Source: Temnopleurus reevesii
Lineage: Eukaryota; Echinodermata; Echinoidea; Temnopleuroida; Temnopleuridae
NCBI GenBank assembly: GCA_036244855.1
Contig: BQKZ01000757.1
Location: forward strand, 30,555 to 94,554
Direction: 5' to 3'
DNA: 64,000 bases
Shown here: piece after piece, positions 1 through 12,099 of the stretch
How positions within the stretch are numbered: position 1 is the stretch's first letter
How the letters are laid out: every line of letters begins with the position of its first letter
The notes under the pieces: model-generated
The model's database searches: none
Told to the model about the DNA's origin: nothing
Seen by the model: only the letters and a program-made list of their open reading frames with translations
Translations under genes and position numbers: made by a program

Positions 1-359
1 AGTGCCAAAAATAGCGCTCACTTGGTCTTGTCGACCTACATTTGAGCATCTTGAAGCAAGGAGGTGTCCCTTTCGGCTTCAACATATGTTTTTATTTCAT
101 CTTCATAGACAAACTTCTGAAACGATGAATTACTAACTAAAGAACTTGCCATGTCATCTTAGAGCATCACGGCTAATATGCTTTGAATTTATTTGCAGCA
201 ACAAGATAAACTGATAGTCGATATTGACGACTGAATTTCATTTTTTTTTCCTTATTGACTTGAAGGCACATTATTACACTGACTGCACCGTATGAGTTCA
301 TTTATTCATGCGAAATCATAAAAAACGTGCAATCTACCAAAACGGCTGCTTTTCAGCAA
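1..359. other. AT-rich flank, nothing recognised
   Basis: No open frame of convincing length, no splice-flanked exon and no repeat unit is visible here. It ends where the G/T-rich minisatellite begins. Confidence 0.5.
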
Positions 360-884
360 GGCTGGGATAGATGGTGTGTATTGATGTGTGGGAGGGTAGA
401 GGTGCATTGTGTGAGAGAATTGGTGTTAGATAGTGGGTGTGGGTGAGTTAGATGGTAGGTGTGGATGTGTGAATAGGCGGGTCAATGTGTGTGGATGAAT
501 CCATGTTTCATGTGGATGTGTCGACGAATGGGTATGTGTTGATGGATGGTAATGGATGTGTTGATGCGTAGGTGTATAGATGTGCGGCAGGGTGGATGTG
601 GATGTATTGGTAGGAAGGTTTTGGTGTATGTGTCGGTGGATTGGTCTAGATGTGTCGTTAAATGCTTGTGGATGGATGTACCAAAGTGTGGATGTGGATA
701 TGTTGTCGCATGGGTGTGGATGTGATGATGGGTGGGAATTGATGTGTTGGAGGGCGGGTCTGGATGTGATGGTGGGTGGGTGTGGATGTGTTGATGGGTG
801 GGTGTGGATGTGTTGGTGGATGGGTGTGGATGTGTTGGCTGGTAGGTGTAAATGTGTTGATTGGTGGGTCTGGATTTGTTGGTT

Positions 885-923
<39 letters not shown>

Positions 924-1545
924 GCGGGTGGGTGTGGATGTGTTGGTGGGTAGGTGTGGATGTGCTGATTGGTTGGTGTGGATGTGTTGATGGGTGGGTG
1001 TGGATGTGTTGGCTGGTAAGTGTAAATATGTTGGTGGGTGGGTGTGGGTGTATCGGATGGTAAGTGTGGATGTGTTGGCGGATGAGTCTGGATGTAATGG
1101 TGGGTAGGTGTGGTGTGTTGGTGGGTAGGTGTGGGTGTGTTGGAGGGTGGGTCTGGATGTGTTGGTGGGTGGGTGTGGATGTGTTGATGGGTGGGTGTGG
1201 GTGTGTTGAAGGGTTGGTCTGGATGTGTTGGTGGATGGGTGTGGGTGTGTTGGTGTGTTGGTGGGTCTGGATGTGTTGGTGGGCGGGTCTGGATGTGATG
1301 GTGGGTGGGCGTGGATGTGTTGGTGGGTGGGTGTGGGTGTGTCGGATGGTAGGTGTGGATGTGTTGGCGGACGGGTTTGGTTATGTTGGTGGGTGAGTGT
1401 GGATGTGTTGGAGGGTGGGTCTGGATGTGTTGAAGGGTGGGTCTGGATGTGTTGGGGGTGGGTGTGGGTGTGTTGATGGGTGAGTCTGGATGTGATGGTG
1501 GGTGGGTCTGGATGTGTTGGCAGGTGGCTGTGGATATACATGTAC
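360..1545. repeat. 22-bp G/T-rich minisatellite
   Basis: Degenerate tandem array whose core reads like TGTGGATGTGTTGGTGGGTG, with a 22-base period that is clear at 781, 803 and 825. Units vary (GTGGATG/TCTGGATG, TTGGTGGG/TTGATGGG), so it is old or gene-converted. The + strand is almost devoid of C, giving strong strand asymmetry and G-quadruplex potential. Long frames cross it on both strands because the repeat lacks stop codons: His/Thr/Pro-rich on the minus strand, Val/Gly/Trp-rich on the plus. These are composition artefacts, not genes. Confidence 0.9.
885..920. repeat. (GT)n microsatellite inside the minisatellite
   Basis: Pure alternating GT run of about 18 dinucleotides embedded in the 22-bp array. 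Confidence 0.95.
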
Positions 1546-1589
1546 ATGATCTAGGTGGTTTGGGGGTGGTTTTAGAACGGAAAGGATAA

Positions 1590-1620
<31 letters not shown>

Positions 1621-1913
1621 ATGTTCGGTTACCTCAGCATGCGCTTGGTCTATTTACATCTATACCTGATATGCACCAAAACGCGATGTTAAGTATATAG
1701 ATTTTGCCAATAATTTGATTAAAGAACAATTTTCCAAAAAGTCTGTTACAGTGCGAATAAAAACTGGGTCTGGGCTATGAAAAATCTAGATTTGATTAAA
1801 AGCAAATCAATCAGTCGAACTGATAAAAAAAAAAAAAGAATTGAAGCATATCGGAAAAAATAAGAAAGTTGTGAATAGTTTGATGATATAACTCAACAGT
1901 GATTGTACATGAT
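1430..1913 (+). repeat. Duplicated block, copy A
   Basis: Covers the end of the minisatellite, a GA microsatellite and about 300 bases of ordinary sequence. It is repeated with only a few substitutions and small length changes at 2015-2517. The match stops abruptly after TGTACATGAT at 1913, where a LINE fragment begins. The two copies meet at the single N at 2014, which suggests allelic copies placed in tandem by assembly rather than a biological duplication. The left limit is approximate because it lies in tandem repeats. Confidence 0.8.
1591..1615. repeat. (GA)n microsatellite, copy A
   Basis: Uninterrupted GA run. The equivalent run in copy B (2191-2221) is longer, the kind of length difference expected between alleles. 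Confidence 0.9.
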
Positions 1914-2013
1914 TGCACACATAACCCCAATTCTGCGTGATCTACATTGGCTACCAATAAACCAGAGAATCGCCTACAAACTTGGAGTCCTGGTCTATAA
2001 AGCACTGAATGAC
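1914..2013 (+). mobile_element. LINE reverse-transcriptase fragment (non-LTR)
   Basis: The frame reads through HITPILRDLHWLP and then a stretch ending LGVLVYKALND. The pattern H-I-T-P-x-L-x-x-LHWLP followed by R-I-x-Y-K and Y-K-A-L-N is the familiar region just downstream of the catalytic domain in CR1/L2/jockey-type non-LTR reverse transcriptases. It starts abruptly at the end of the duplicated block, as a 5'-truncated insertion would, and is cut on its right by the N at 2014. No catalytic motif is present, so it is a fragment only. A more C-terminal piece of the same protein type lies at 18568-18696 on the other strand. Confidence 0.75.
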
Positions 2014-2014
2014 N
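2014..2014. other. Single-N assembly join
   Basis: One N lies exactly between the LINE fragment and the second copy of the duplicated block. It marks a contig junction, not a sequenced base. Confidence 0.9.
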
Positions 2015-2187
2015 GGTGGGTGGGTCTGGATGTGATGGTGGGGTGGGTCTGGATGTGTTTGTGGGTGGGTGTGGGTGTGTTGGTGGGTGGGTCTGGATGT
2101 GATGGTGGGTGGGTCTGGATGTGTTGGCAGGTGGATGTGGATATACATGTAGGTGGTTTGGGGATGGTTTGAGGACGGAAAGGATGA

Positions 2188-2224
<37 letters not shown>

Positions 2225-2517
2225 AAATATGTTCGGTTACCTCTGCATGCGTTTGCTCTGTTTACATCTATACCTGATATGCACCGAGCTGCGATGTTAA
2301 GTATATAGATTTTGTCAATAATTTCATTAAAGAACAATTTTCCAAAAAGTCTGTTACAGTGCGAATAAAAACTGGGTCTGGGCTATGAAAAATCTAGATT
2401 TGATTAAAAGCAAATTAATCAGTCGAACTGATAGAAAAAAAGAATTGAAGCACATCGGAAAAAATAAGAAAGTTGTGAATAGTTTGATGATATAACTCAA
2501 CAGTGATTGTACATGAT
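2015..2517 (+). repeat. Duplicated block, copy B (no LINE)
   Basis: Matches 1430-1913, including the GA run (2191-2221) and the following sequence up to TGTACATGAT. After that point copy B runs on into unrelated AT-rich DNA, where copy A has LINE sequence. It therefore looks like the empty-site allele. Confidence 0.8.
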
Positions 2518-4941
2518 ATGATGTATGTCATTAACATATCTGCAAATATTTTATTTTATCTTATTCTTATAAAACTCCGCTTTTCCAACCTCTTAACAGA
2601 AACAAAGTTTTATTTTTGTGCTCGATAAATGCATGGGTGCAAGTGAATTTATTGATTCAACCTTTTGGATATTCTAAAAACAATGGTTAAACGGATTCTC
2701 AAAAAGAATATCAAAGTTATAACAAAATAACAGTTAAGAAATGCATAACATACGTCGTAACACTTTGTCTTGACCAAAATCTTCCAATTGAAAACTTACA
2801 AAAATGTGTCTAATTTTCCTATTCATTGTCCAATTTACTTCAAATTTTTTTTATCTGTCCGTCTGATTTTTCTGTTTTTAAACCATTTTTTCTGGCCCAG
2901 ACCCAGTCTCTAAGCATTTCACTTATAGCCGGTCGAAAATCATCGGTTCCTTTGATTTGATTTTTTTTTTATCGAAATTAAACATTTCAGTAATCTATAG
3001 ATATAATATAAACATTGTCTTTTTTTTCAGGGCTGGATTAAGCATTGATGACTGACGAGATATAAGTGAGCTGATCGACTTCCAATAACACCAGCGCAGC
3101 TGCACTCTCCGAGTCATATATCAGCAAATATGTGATCATATTTTACTGCACCACAGACATCATAGATCTAATATCTTTCTCGTAAAGAAGGATAGAATTT
3201 TGCCAAATCATGGAAAAAGATTACTTAGATTTATTTCGTGCTATATTATTTCCTATTGTCTGCAGACAGCTATCTGTTTGCACCTTTGCGGATCACAATT
3301 TGGCTAAATTTAGACGACACATTCAATTGGACCATTTTGGCGGGAAAGCAAGGCTTCCATTTTGCTGTCTGGTCGGATAGATTTAATCCTTGCCTCCGAC
3401 TGAAAAAAATGACGCATTGTTGGGAGGATGTCATATTTCACCCCAATATTTTACATTTTCCGAACAAACTTTAATTAGAAATTTATGACATTCACCGAGA
3501 AATTAAAAGAGTTAACAAAATGATATACCAGTAGGGACATGACGCAAAAAAACTTTCACAAAATGAACCTCACAAGAAATATGAAATTATAAATTATTGG
3601 ATAGGTATGATTTGATAAACAAAAAATTATAATTCAGAGATTTATTCACATAATGTAGTGCTCTATTTACAAAAATATAAATATTTTTAACTCAGTGATG
3701 TGTCTCGTTCCAACTATTCAAATTATGCTGTAGATTGATTGTATAAGTATGTGAATTAATATTTTTATACTCATTTTCGTTTGTATCATATTATTTATGT
3801 CCAATTTATATTTTTTCGTATTGTTTTCCTTATTTTTGTATGAATTTTGTCATTGAAAATCAAAATTGAGAAAAGTATTGCTAACAGTAATTTTGCCCAT
3901 ACGTGAAAGTGTAATGTAAACGTTAAATTCTGTATATTGCAAAGGATAGACTCAAAATTCTTTATATTATTTCTAACAGTCTGTGAATTTTTTCTCCACC
4001 TGGCAAAAAAAAATTGGTTGAGGGTTAACAAAATCTATTAAAAAACCATAAATCAATATAATAATGTCTCAGGATCGTATTAGAACGGAGGTGAAGAAGG
4101 AAGAGGCAGACAACATTTATACGGGGTGGTATTTTTTTCACGTTTTCATAGTTTTACCGGGACGCACATCCCTTTCGCTAGCCCCTGGAAGGTGCCTCTC
4201 AATGTAATATATGTACGTCGATAAATCATATTTCTGTAATACTAAAATGGTAAAATCTGCTAAATTTTGTATTTCATATATCTTCAAGAAAACAGTGCAG
4301 AAATAATGAGGATGTTCCTCCAAAGGTACTCTCAAGTTATACACTGATGTGACAGTGATGACTTTGATAACAATAATCATTACCATCTGGAAAGTTTAAG
4401 AAACTTTTCAAAAATGATTTAATTTGAAAAGCTCTGAATCAGATAAGAGTTGAGTCACAACTCCGATTCGCCCAAAGAAGCAAACACAACCGACACACTT
4501 GCCACAATTGCCTTCCCGCCTTTTCTTTGAGTCATTTACATTCCTCAGAGCGCACTCTATTTCCAGGCATTCTCGTGCGTAATAATTATTTACCTGGCGG
4601 ATCAACCAATCAGCACACGCGGAAACCAATGGCTTTAGGAGATTGTGAGATGACAGGTTAAAAAAGCGAGATAAAAATTACTCTGTCTTTTTTCTTTGCA
4701 TAATCTATTTTCTTCATATTCCTGACCTGTTACAGGTGATATCATCAAGGCTTCCTCTTCAAATTGTTCTTGTCTCGATCCTGCAGCTAAACACTGGTTC
4801 ACTGTCACTCTCGTTATTATTCTAAGATTAACACGACGTAAAAGGCATTATTCCCTGGACACTATGGTCAAACACAGTGTGTCCGGGCGGACAGACTTTT
4901 GGTTGTAACACGCCTTCCTTTCGATCCATGAAAAGAACATA
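2518..4941. other. AT-rich intergenic DNA, no gene seen
   Basis: Many stop codons occur in all frames. The longest frames (for example 3238-3474 and 4138-4386) have no splice-like borders, no domain and ordinary background composition. No structured repeat was recognised. Confidence 0.5.
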
Positions 4942-5249
4942 ACTTGGCATCTACTGTCCGGTCATAAACACGAGTCTGGGTTCGGTTTCACGTGTCTCTT
5001 TGCGATCAGTCGCATCTCACTTGGCATCTACTGTCCGGTCATAAACACGAGTCTGGGTTCGGTTTCACGTGTCTCTTTGCGATCAGTCGCATCTCACTTG
5101 GCATCTACTGTCCGGTCATAAACACGAGTCTGGGTTCGGTTTCACGTGTCTCTTTGCGATCAGTCGCATCTCACTTGGCATCTACTGTCCGGTCATAAAC
5201 ACGAGTCTGGGTTCGGTTTCACGTGTCTCTTTGCGATCAGTCGCATCTC
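4942..5249. repeat. Four perfect 77-bp tandem repeats
   Basis: Units start at 4942, 5019, 5096 and 5173 with ACTTGGCATCTACTGTCC and are identical by eye over all 77 bases, giving exactly 308 bases. A fifth start (ACTAGG at 5250) diverges at once. The identity implies recent amplification or homogenisation. Because 77 is not a multiple of three, the frames that cross it change register each unit and are not coding. Confidence 0.95.
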
Positions 5250-6627
5250 ACTAGGATTCGAACATCAGGAGTTCCTAATCTATACCATAGTCCTAAAAAG
5301 TTGCAATTGAGAAAATCACAATGAATTATGTTATGCTGTAAATTTTCATAAGAATTAGACATTTTATGATAAAGGAGGAAAACTGTGAGAGGAAAAAAGT
5401 GGTGGAATAAATAGAACTGACCATCCACACCCTTACATATCTCTATCAAAATTATACTCAATTTATTAATTAATGATATCAGGTACAGTTCAAATAGTAG
5501 CACACAAATGTGTTTTTCACTCATATATATTTTATTGGTCATGGACTGGCACGTCGAAGGTTTCATCGATGATGCAAGTCAAACTTGAACTTCATTACCA
5601 ATTTTTGTTCTTTGCTGATATTGGAACATTAATAATATCATTGTCATTGTCATTTTTATTTTTTTTAGTGTCCCATATCAATAATGAATCATCATAAAGA
5701 ATAATTTTGGGGTAGTTGCTAGGTTACGCCTCAGAATCGAATAGTATCTTTGAATATTGTTTTTTTCTACATTATCCATCATGAAAGATAATTTCTGACA
5801 GTGACCACAAAAAAATCTTGAAAAGTGGAAAGGCTATGTATTTCTGGTTTTACACGTTCAATTCTATGGCGTGGTCGCATTCATATTATTTTGTCATGTC
5901 GTGGCATGGTGCCTCGACATGGTGTGCCTCATAGATCTAACACAGAATAGTGCCATTGTCTTAAAAAGTAAATCGATTAAGGTCATTCCACAGATAAATA
6001 GAATATTTGATGACTGCCTTTATTAATCAGGCTTCATTTATTGAAGTAAAATATTGTGTGAGGGAACCATTGTGATAATAAGGGGCAGGTGATTAAGTAT
6101 CCTGGGCGTAATAATTGTTGACCAAATTAACCCTCCCCATATAGGTCGATGCCCCTCCAATGAATATCTATTGTGAACCGGTCTGACGCCTCTCCATGTT
6201 TCCGAAGGGAGTATCCACGAGCCATGACAAGGGCGTATCCCGACCTTGCATCCTGACTTTGAACTTTGACCTTTCCCAGGCACCAAACGCTTCCATAACC
6301 AGGGTAGAGCGTCCTTGGTTTGTAGGACATCGGTGACATAATGGTGGCAATAACGCATTTCCTTGAAAGTGAATGGTGGGTAGTTCATTAATCAATTTAG
6401 TCTCTTAATTAGGTTGATATATGGTCCACTCATTTTAACTCATTTTTGGCTGAAGACAAAAGATTATTTGGTCAGTGACTCGGTTAGGTGTCATCATGGA
6501 TACTTGACAATGATGCATGGAGGGAAATCGCACAAAAAAAGGTTGAAATTCTGTACACCATAATAATTATTCCTACGTCATGTTTATATATACATGTATA
6601 TATGTAGAGGTATTAAAACGTATTAAC
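5250..6627. other. Intergenic DNA, no gene seen
   Basis: There is a TTCGAATCC-like B-box word on the minus strand at about 5254-5262, but no matching A box, so no tRNA or SINE is called. The overlapping minus-strand frames at 6038-6395 lie in a somewhat more GC-rich patch but show no domain. Confidence 0.45.
6260..6272 (-). promoter_or_regulatory. DR1 nuclear-receptor half-site pair
   Basis: The minus strand reads AGGTCAAAGTTCA: two AGGTCA-type half-sites in direct orientation with a one-base spacer. That is the DR1 arrangement bound by HNF4, COUP-TF and RXR heterodimers. No promoter or gene lies next to it, so function is not shown. Confidence 0.3.
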
Positions 6628-8464
6628 ACTTTTATAATAACGGTCATAATCACAAAAAGCAACATTTTTTGTAGACTCTCCTGTTAATCATTAAATCGGG
6701 TATATTTAATTGCTACATGCCTGCAGTGTGACCTACATTCATGTTACACTTAGGGTGTCAATTGAATTGCTAATCCAACTTGCCAAATCGACGCTTCAAG
6801 TCTCTGATAATTCTTTCTTTCATTCTGCCTGCTCATGTTTCATATTTTCCAGGACGTTGATATTACATTTGGGTGAAAAGTAATCATATTACTAGATTCT
6901 ATACTTTTGACAGGTACACCTAGTCCCGCAAGTGCGCCATGGAAGAGACTCATGTGGATACGTTATACACCATGCAGTTCAGTTGTATTCTCTAACATGT
7001 GAAATTTCTCACATCAGCGAATAAACAATGCATTGGTGTGGGCATGGCCTTCTTAAAGAAAAGATAGAAAGGAAGGCAGTGATGATGTGATGAAGTTTTG
7101 AGGTGGAAAAATATCGTCCTAAAAATTGGCTATTATCTCCAAAGCGTTGTATGGCCATATCGTTCAACTGCAGGAGGAATAGGAAATAACCAATGGGAAG
7201 AAGAAGAAGAGAAGGAAATGAGAGAAGAAGACGGAGAGGAAGAAGAACGAATGACAAAGAAGACGAAGTAGTAGATAAAGGCGAAGAAGAAGAAAATGGG
7301 GAAGAAAGAAGGAGAAGAAAGTAGAAGCAGACGAATCTGAAGGAAAAAAGAAAAGAATTATAGTAGTGGTATTAGTAGTAGCAAAATAAAAAAAGAGGAA
7401 AAGGGTTTTGAAAACTCTGTTTTCCAAATGCAAACAAGCTATACGCGATCCTAAAAACGTTTTACTATTCTATGAATGAAAGTTCCTGCAAGATAAAGGC
7501 AAGGTCTTTTCTTGTCACATTCGTTCTTTCTTGAGAGGTTTTAGGATGGAGAGTGAAAATCGTTGAGTCATGGTTGGATTCTTCACCACAGGAAGCAAGG
7601 GATGACAGGTGGAGCGAGATGTAGAGTGTACAGACTCAGGCTTCCGCCCCTTATACTTTCACCCCCCTTATTCACCTTACCCATTGGAACACATAGGCCT
7701 TCACACAGACTATTAAAACCTATATACACATCAGCACAATAATTGAAACAGGATGGTATATCATGTAATTAGACATCATTACTCAACCATAAAAAGTATT
7801 CGAAATTTCCTTTCATGACTGCCGTAAAATTCACAAAGAGACGACTCCTTAGGAAATTTTTTTCGTGGAGGGTTTTGATCATTTAGGCGAAATTTGAGGA
7901 TGACGTCATCGCTTCAAGTTTTTTAATAGACTAGACCAAGGGGTCGTGGTTTTACATTGGTCAGAAATGGTCTGCGGGTTGTTCAGAATTAGACATGAAT
8001 ATATACGTCATGTGCATGTTGTGGTATGATAATTTAGATATCAATTTTTAAGAAAGGTAATGTATTGAAGGCTTAGGCAAATGTCTTTGTAAATTGTTGT
8101 CTTTTCTAAAGAAATATATAGGCTATATAAATCGAGATTGGAAAAACGTATTAATGACATAATACAGTGTTGATAATAATGTATTAGACATTTGCTGCAA
8201 GCCCAGTTATCCCAAATAAATCAATACCATTTTCATAGTTCTAATTCTTTGAAGTCGTAATTTGGTCACGATTTTGATGAACATTGTTTGTTGAGTTTTG
8301 TTAGAATTGAAAGATGTTGATTGTGTCATGCTTCACTGAGCACCAGTATTATCTAATACAAATTCAGAACCATCATAACTATAGTTGAACTTGGTCAAAT
8401 ATTGTAGAAAAGCATGATTTTCAATACGGAAATAGATCCAAAAGTTTCTTTATAATAATGCATA
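6628..8464 (+). repeat. 1.84-kb duplication, copy A
   Basis: Runs from ACTTTTATAATAACGG to AATAATGCATA and is repeated at 8467-10341 with very few differences. The main difference is an insertion of about 38 bases in copy B. The copies are separated by one N at 8466, so end-to-end haplotypes are the simplest explanation. No gene is recognised; the frames inside are low-complexity Leu/Phe/Ser-rich readings of a purine-rich tract. Confidence 0.9.
7190..7330. repeat. Purine-rich GAA/GAAGAA tract, copy A
   Basis: Long run of G and A on the + strand (GAAGAAGAAGAG words). It could form triplex DNA. The minus-strand reading is a Leu/Phe/Ser frame of low complexity and is not treated as a gene. Confidence 0.8.
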
Positions 8465-8465
8465 T

Positions 8466-8466
8466 N
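8466..8466. other. Single-N assembly join
   Basis: One N lies exactly at the boundary of the two 1.84-kb copies. Confidence 0.9.
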
Positions 8467-10341
8467 ACTTTTATAATAACGGTCATAATCACAAAAAGCA
8501 ACATTTTTTGTAGACTCTCCTGTTAATCATTAAATCGGGTATATTTAATTGCTACATGCCTGCAGTGTGACCTACATTCATGTTACACTTAGGGTGTCAA
8601 TTGAATTGCTAATCCAACTTGCCAAATCGACGCTTCAAGTCTCTGATAATTCTTTCTTTCATTCTGCCTGCTCATGTTTCATATTTTCCAGGACGTTGAT
8701 ATTACATTTGGGTGAAAAGTAATCATATTACTAGATTCTATACTTTTGACAGGTACACCTAGTCCCGCAAGTGCGCCATGGAAGAGACTCATGTGGATAC
8801 GTTATACACCATGCAGTTCAGTTGTATTCTCTAACATGTGAAATTTCTCACATCAGCGAATAAACAATGCATTGGTGTGGGCATGGCCTTCTTAAAGAAA
8901 AGATAGAAAGGAAGGCAGTGATGATGTGATGAAGTTTTGAGGTGGAAAAATATCGTCCTAAAAATTGGCTATTATCTCCAAAGCGTTGTATGGCCATATC
9001 GTTCCACTGCAGGGGGAATAGGAAATAACCAATGGGAAGAAGAAGAAGAGAAGGAAATGAAAGGAGAAGACTGAGAGGAAGAAGGACGAATGACAAAGAA
9101 GACGAAGTAATAGATAAAGGCGAAGAAGAAGAAAATGGGGAAGAAAGAAGGAGAAGAAAGTAGAAGCAGACGAATCTGAAGGAAAAAAGAAAAGAATTAT
9201 AGTAGTGGTATTAGTAGAAGCAGAATAAAAAAAGAGGAAAAGTGTTTTTAAAACTCCGTTTTCCAAATGCAAACAAGCTATACACGATCCGCGATTGGCC
9301 GCTCAATATTGTCTGAATGTTTCCGTCCTATAAAAGTTTTACTATTCTATGAATGAAAGTTCCTGCAAGATAGAGGCAAGGTCTTTTCTTGTCACATTCG
9401 TTCTTTCTTGAGAGGTTTTAGGATGGAGAGTGAAAATCGTTGAGTCATGGTTGGATTCTTCACCACAGGAAGCAAGGGATGACAGGTGGAGCGAGATGTA
9501 GAGTGTACAGACTCAGGCTTCCGCCCCTTATACTTTCACCCCCCTTATTCACCTTACCCATTGGAACACATAGGCCTTCACACAGACTATTAAAACCTAT
9601 ATACACATCAGCACAATAATTGAAACAGGATGGTATATCATGTAATTAGACATCATTACTCAACCATAAAAAGTATTCGAAATTTCCTTTCATGACTGCC
9701 GTAAAATTCACAAAGAGACGACTCCTTAGGAAATTTTTTTCGTGGAGGGTTTTGATCATTTAGGCGAAATTTGAGGATGACGTCATCGCTTCAAGTTTTT
9801 TAATAGACTAGACCAAGGGGTCGTGGTTTTACATTGGTCAGAAATGGTCTGCGGGTTGTTCAGAATTAGACATGAATATATACGTCATGTGCATGTTGTG
9901 GTATGATAATTTAGATATCAATTTTTAAGAAAGGTAATGTATTGAAGGCTTAGGCAAATGTCTTTGTAAATTGTTGTCTTTTCTAAAGAAATATATAGGC
10001 TATATAAATCGAGATTGGAAAAACGTATTAATGACATAATACAGTGTTGATAATAATGTATTAGACATTTGCTGCAAGCCCAGTTATCCCAAATAAATCA
10101 ATACCATTTTCATAGTTCTAATTCTTTGAAGTCGTAATTTGGTCACGATTTTGATGAACATTGTTTGTTGAGTTTTGTTAGAATTGAAAGATGTTGATTG
10201 TGTCATGCTTCACTGAGCACCAGTATTATCTAATACAAATTCAGAACCATCATAACTATAGTTGAACTTGGTCAAATATTGTAGAAAAGCATGATTTTCA
10301 ATACGGAAATAGATCCAAAAGTTTCTTTATAATAATGCATA
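8467..10341 (+). repeat. 1.84-kb duplication, copy B
   Basis: Near-identical to 6628-8464. At 9291 it has about 38 extra bases, beginning GCGATTGGCCGC, where copy A has only a few bases. Small substitutions also occur in the purine tract (9029-9240). The match ends after AATAATGCATA at 10341, beyond which the sequence is single-copy. Confidence 0.9.
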
Positions 10342-12099
10342 CGGTATATACACGCTTCTCTAAGCACAGTACATAATATATGATGGTCTTTGGGGCATTA
10401 TTTTATCAACTTTTTTTGTCTTCAGTCATGGGTAAATGATCATCATCCATCAATCATATCAAACAATCACGCAATCACGCAAGGTTAAATTATTAATGAT
10501 AAACTTGCTTCTTCCAAAATGTAATGTTAACATGGTCAGTGAAAGCGGAAATCTTGAAGAGAAGGAGAAAAACAATACATGCATTACAATTTGTTTAGAT
10601 ATACTTCAAATTCTTAATGCACAGTACCTCGCAGACTAAAGTTTTGCGCAATTATCTAGATTGCTTTAATCGGTAATTGCCTGTGCTATATATCGTCATT
10701 TTGCGTTTGTTTTAATACAATATCAGGTAATAATGTGACTAAATTTCAATGTTTGAAATAACTTAGTTTTTAAATTACAATGAATTATTTTTGAAGGTTA
10801 AATATTCCAACATTATTACCAACAGTGTAGAAATAGAGAAAAAATCCATGATTTTTTTACAGACAGATTTTGAGCCCTCTATAATATAAGAAACTTTTGT
10901 TTTTATTGTTTTGTCTTATATATTTTGATGAAATTTATTTTGATGAGTCTTTATTTTCAAAGAAATAACTTTTGACAAGGGAAATTGTGTTATGTGTTTA
11001 TTACCAAGTGATATAATGTATGTCAGTTAATCAACAGCATCAATTACAATTTTTCTTTTGAATAAAAAAAAAGTACAAATAAATAGGTGAAGTAGAATAA
11101 GGAAACAGCGAGAAGCAATGATTGTTAGAAGCTGGTTTCTGCGAAAGAAATATTCGATTAAATATATTTAAAAGTAATTCATATACATTAACAAGGAAGA
11201 AGAAAATGACGATGACGAAAAATACGGAGAAGGAAGGGCCTGGGGTTGTGAGATGGTGGAGGGGTGGCCATAATCTTATCTTAATATTCATAAATAAGTA
11301 AACGTTTTTGTTATTTTTCATATTTGTCTTCCAAAAGAAAGAAAAGAATAATGGCATTAATGGTTGTGCCGGTAATGAAAAAAAATGGGTTTTGGAGTAT
11401 GAATAAGCTTTGTGGGTCTTGTACTTCCTGGAGTAAAGACTTCCAAAATGTCGGGGCTGTGAACAAATAATTTGGGGTACCGATATAGTTCGTTATTCAT
11501 TATGCTTCTGCTTTGGAATATTCTCCCCCACTTAGAATTTGAAGGGGTAAAAACAGATACTTAACAGAAAGCGAAAACGAGTTTTGTGACAGAAAGATCC
11601 GTCAAAGTAGGAATTAAGTATTTAGAAGAATCGAAAGTAAAGAGATTACAACTTAATTACTTCGATTTATTCCAGCCCAGTCCCTGCGGCTTCCTCAGTC
11701 ATTGGAAATCGAGACAAACCCAGGACTGAGAGTTTTCGTAAGAAGATTCGTCAAAATGTAATCATATTCATTGAAGCTAAGTGATATTGAATGCTGTGTG
11801 TCATTATCTCCAGATCAAGACCATTCAATTTTGTGTTCACACTATATTATCAAGTCTTCAAGGAAACGCATTCGTGAAAGATAAAATTCAATTTTATCTA
11901 CACACAACAACAAAACAAGTCAGTGATTTCAAAAGCAATTTTGGTAATGTTATTGTTACTGCTATTGTAACTGTTAGTATTATTGTTAATTATGTCATTG
12001 TCTTGTGTTGTAAATGTTATTGTTCATGGTTCATCATTTTAAGATCTTTGTATGATATCACTCGACCGTTTTTAAGGCTGTTTCCTTTCTGGCTGTTTT
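10342..12099. other. AT-rich intergenic DNA, no gene seen
   Basis: Short frames only. A Lys/Phe-rich minus-strand frame at 11040-11357 overlaps A-rich DNA and has no recognisable domain. Confidence 0.5.

Noticed and set aside
580..1547. Long frames on both strands over the minisatellite, up to 208 codons
   Set aside because: The 22-bp repeat lacks stops. The translations are periodic Val/Gly/Trp or His/Thr/Pro runs with no start context or domain.
5250..5300. Possible tRNA or SINE on the minus strand
   Set aside because: Only a B-box word (TTCGAATCC) is present. No A box or foldable cloverleaf was found.
7009..7433. Leu/Phe/Ser-rich minus-strand frames, repeated at 8848-9272
   Set aside because: Reverse reading of a purine-rich tract. 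Low complexity, and frames shift between the copies.
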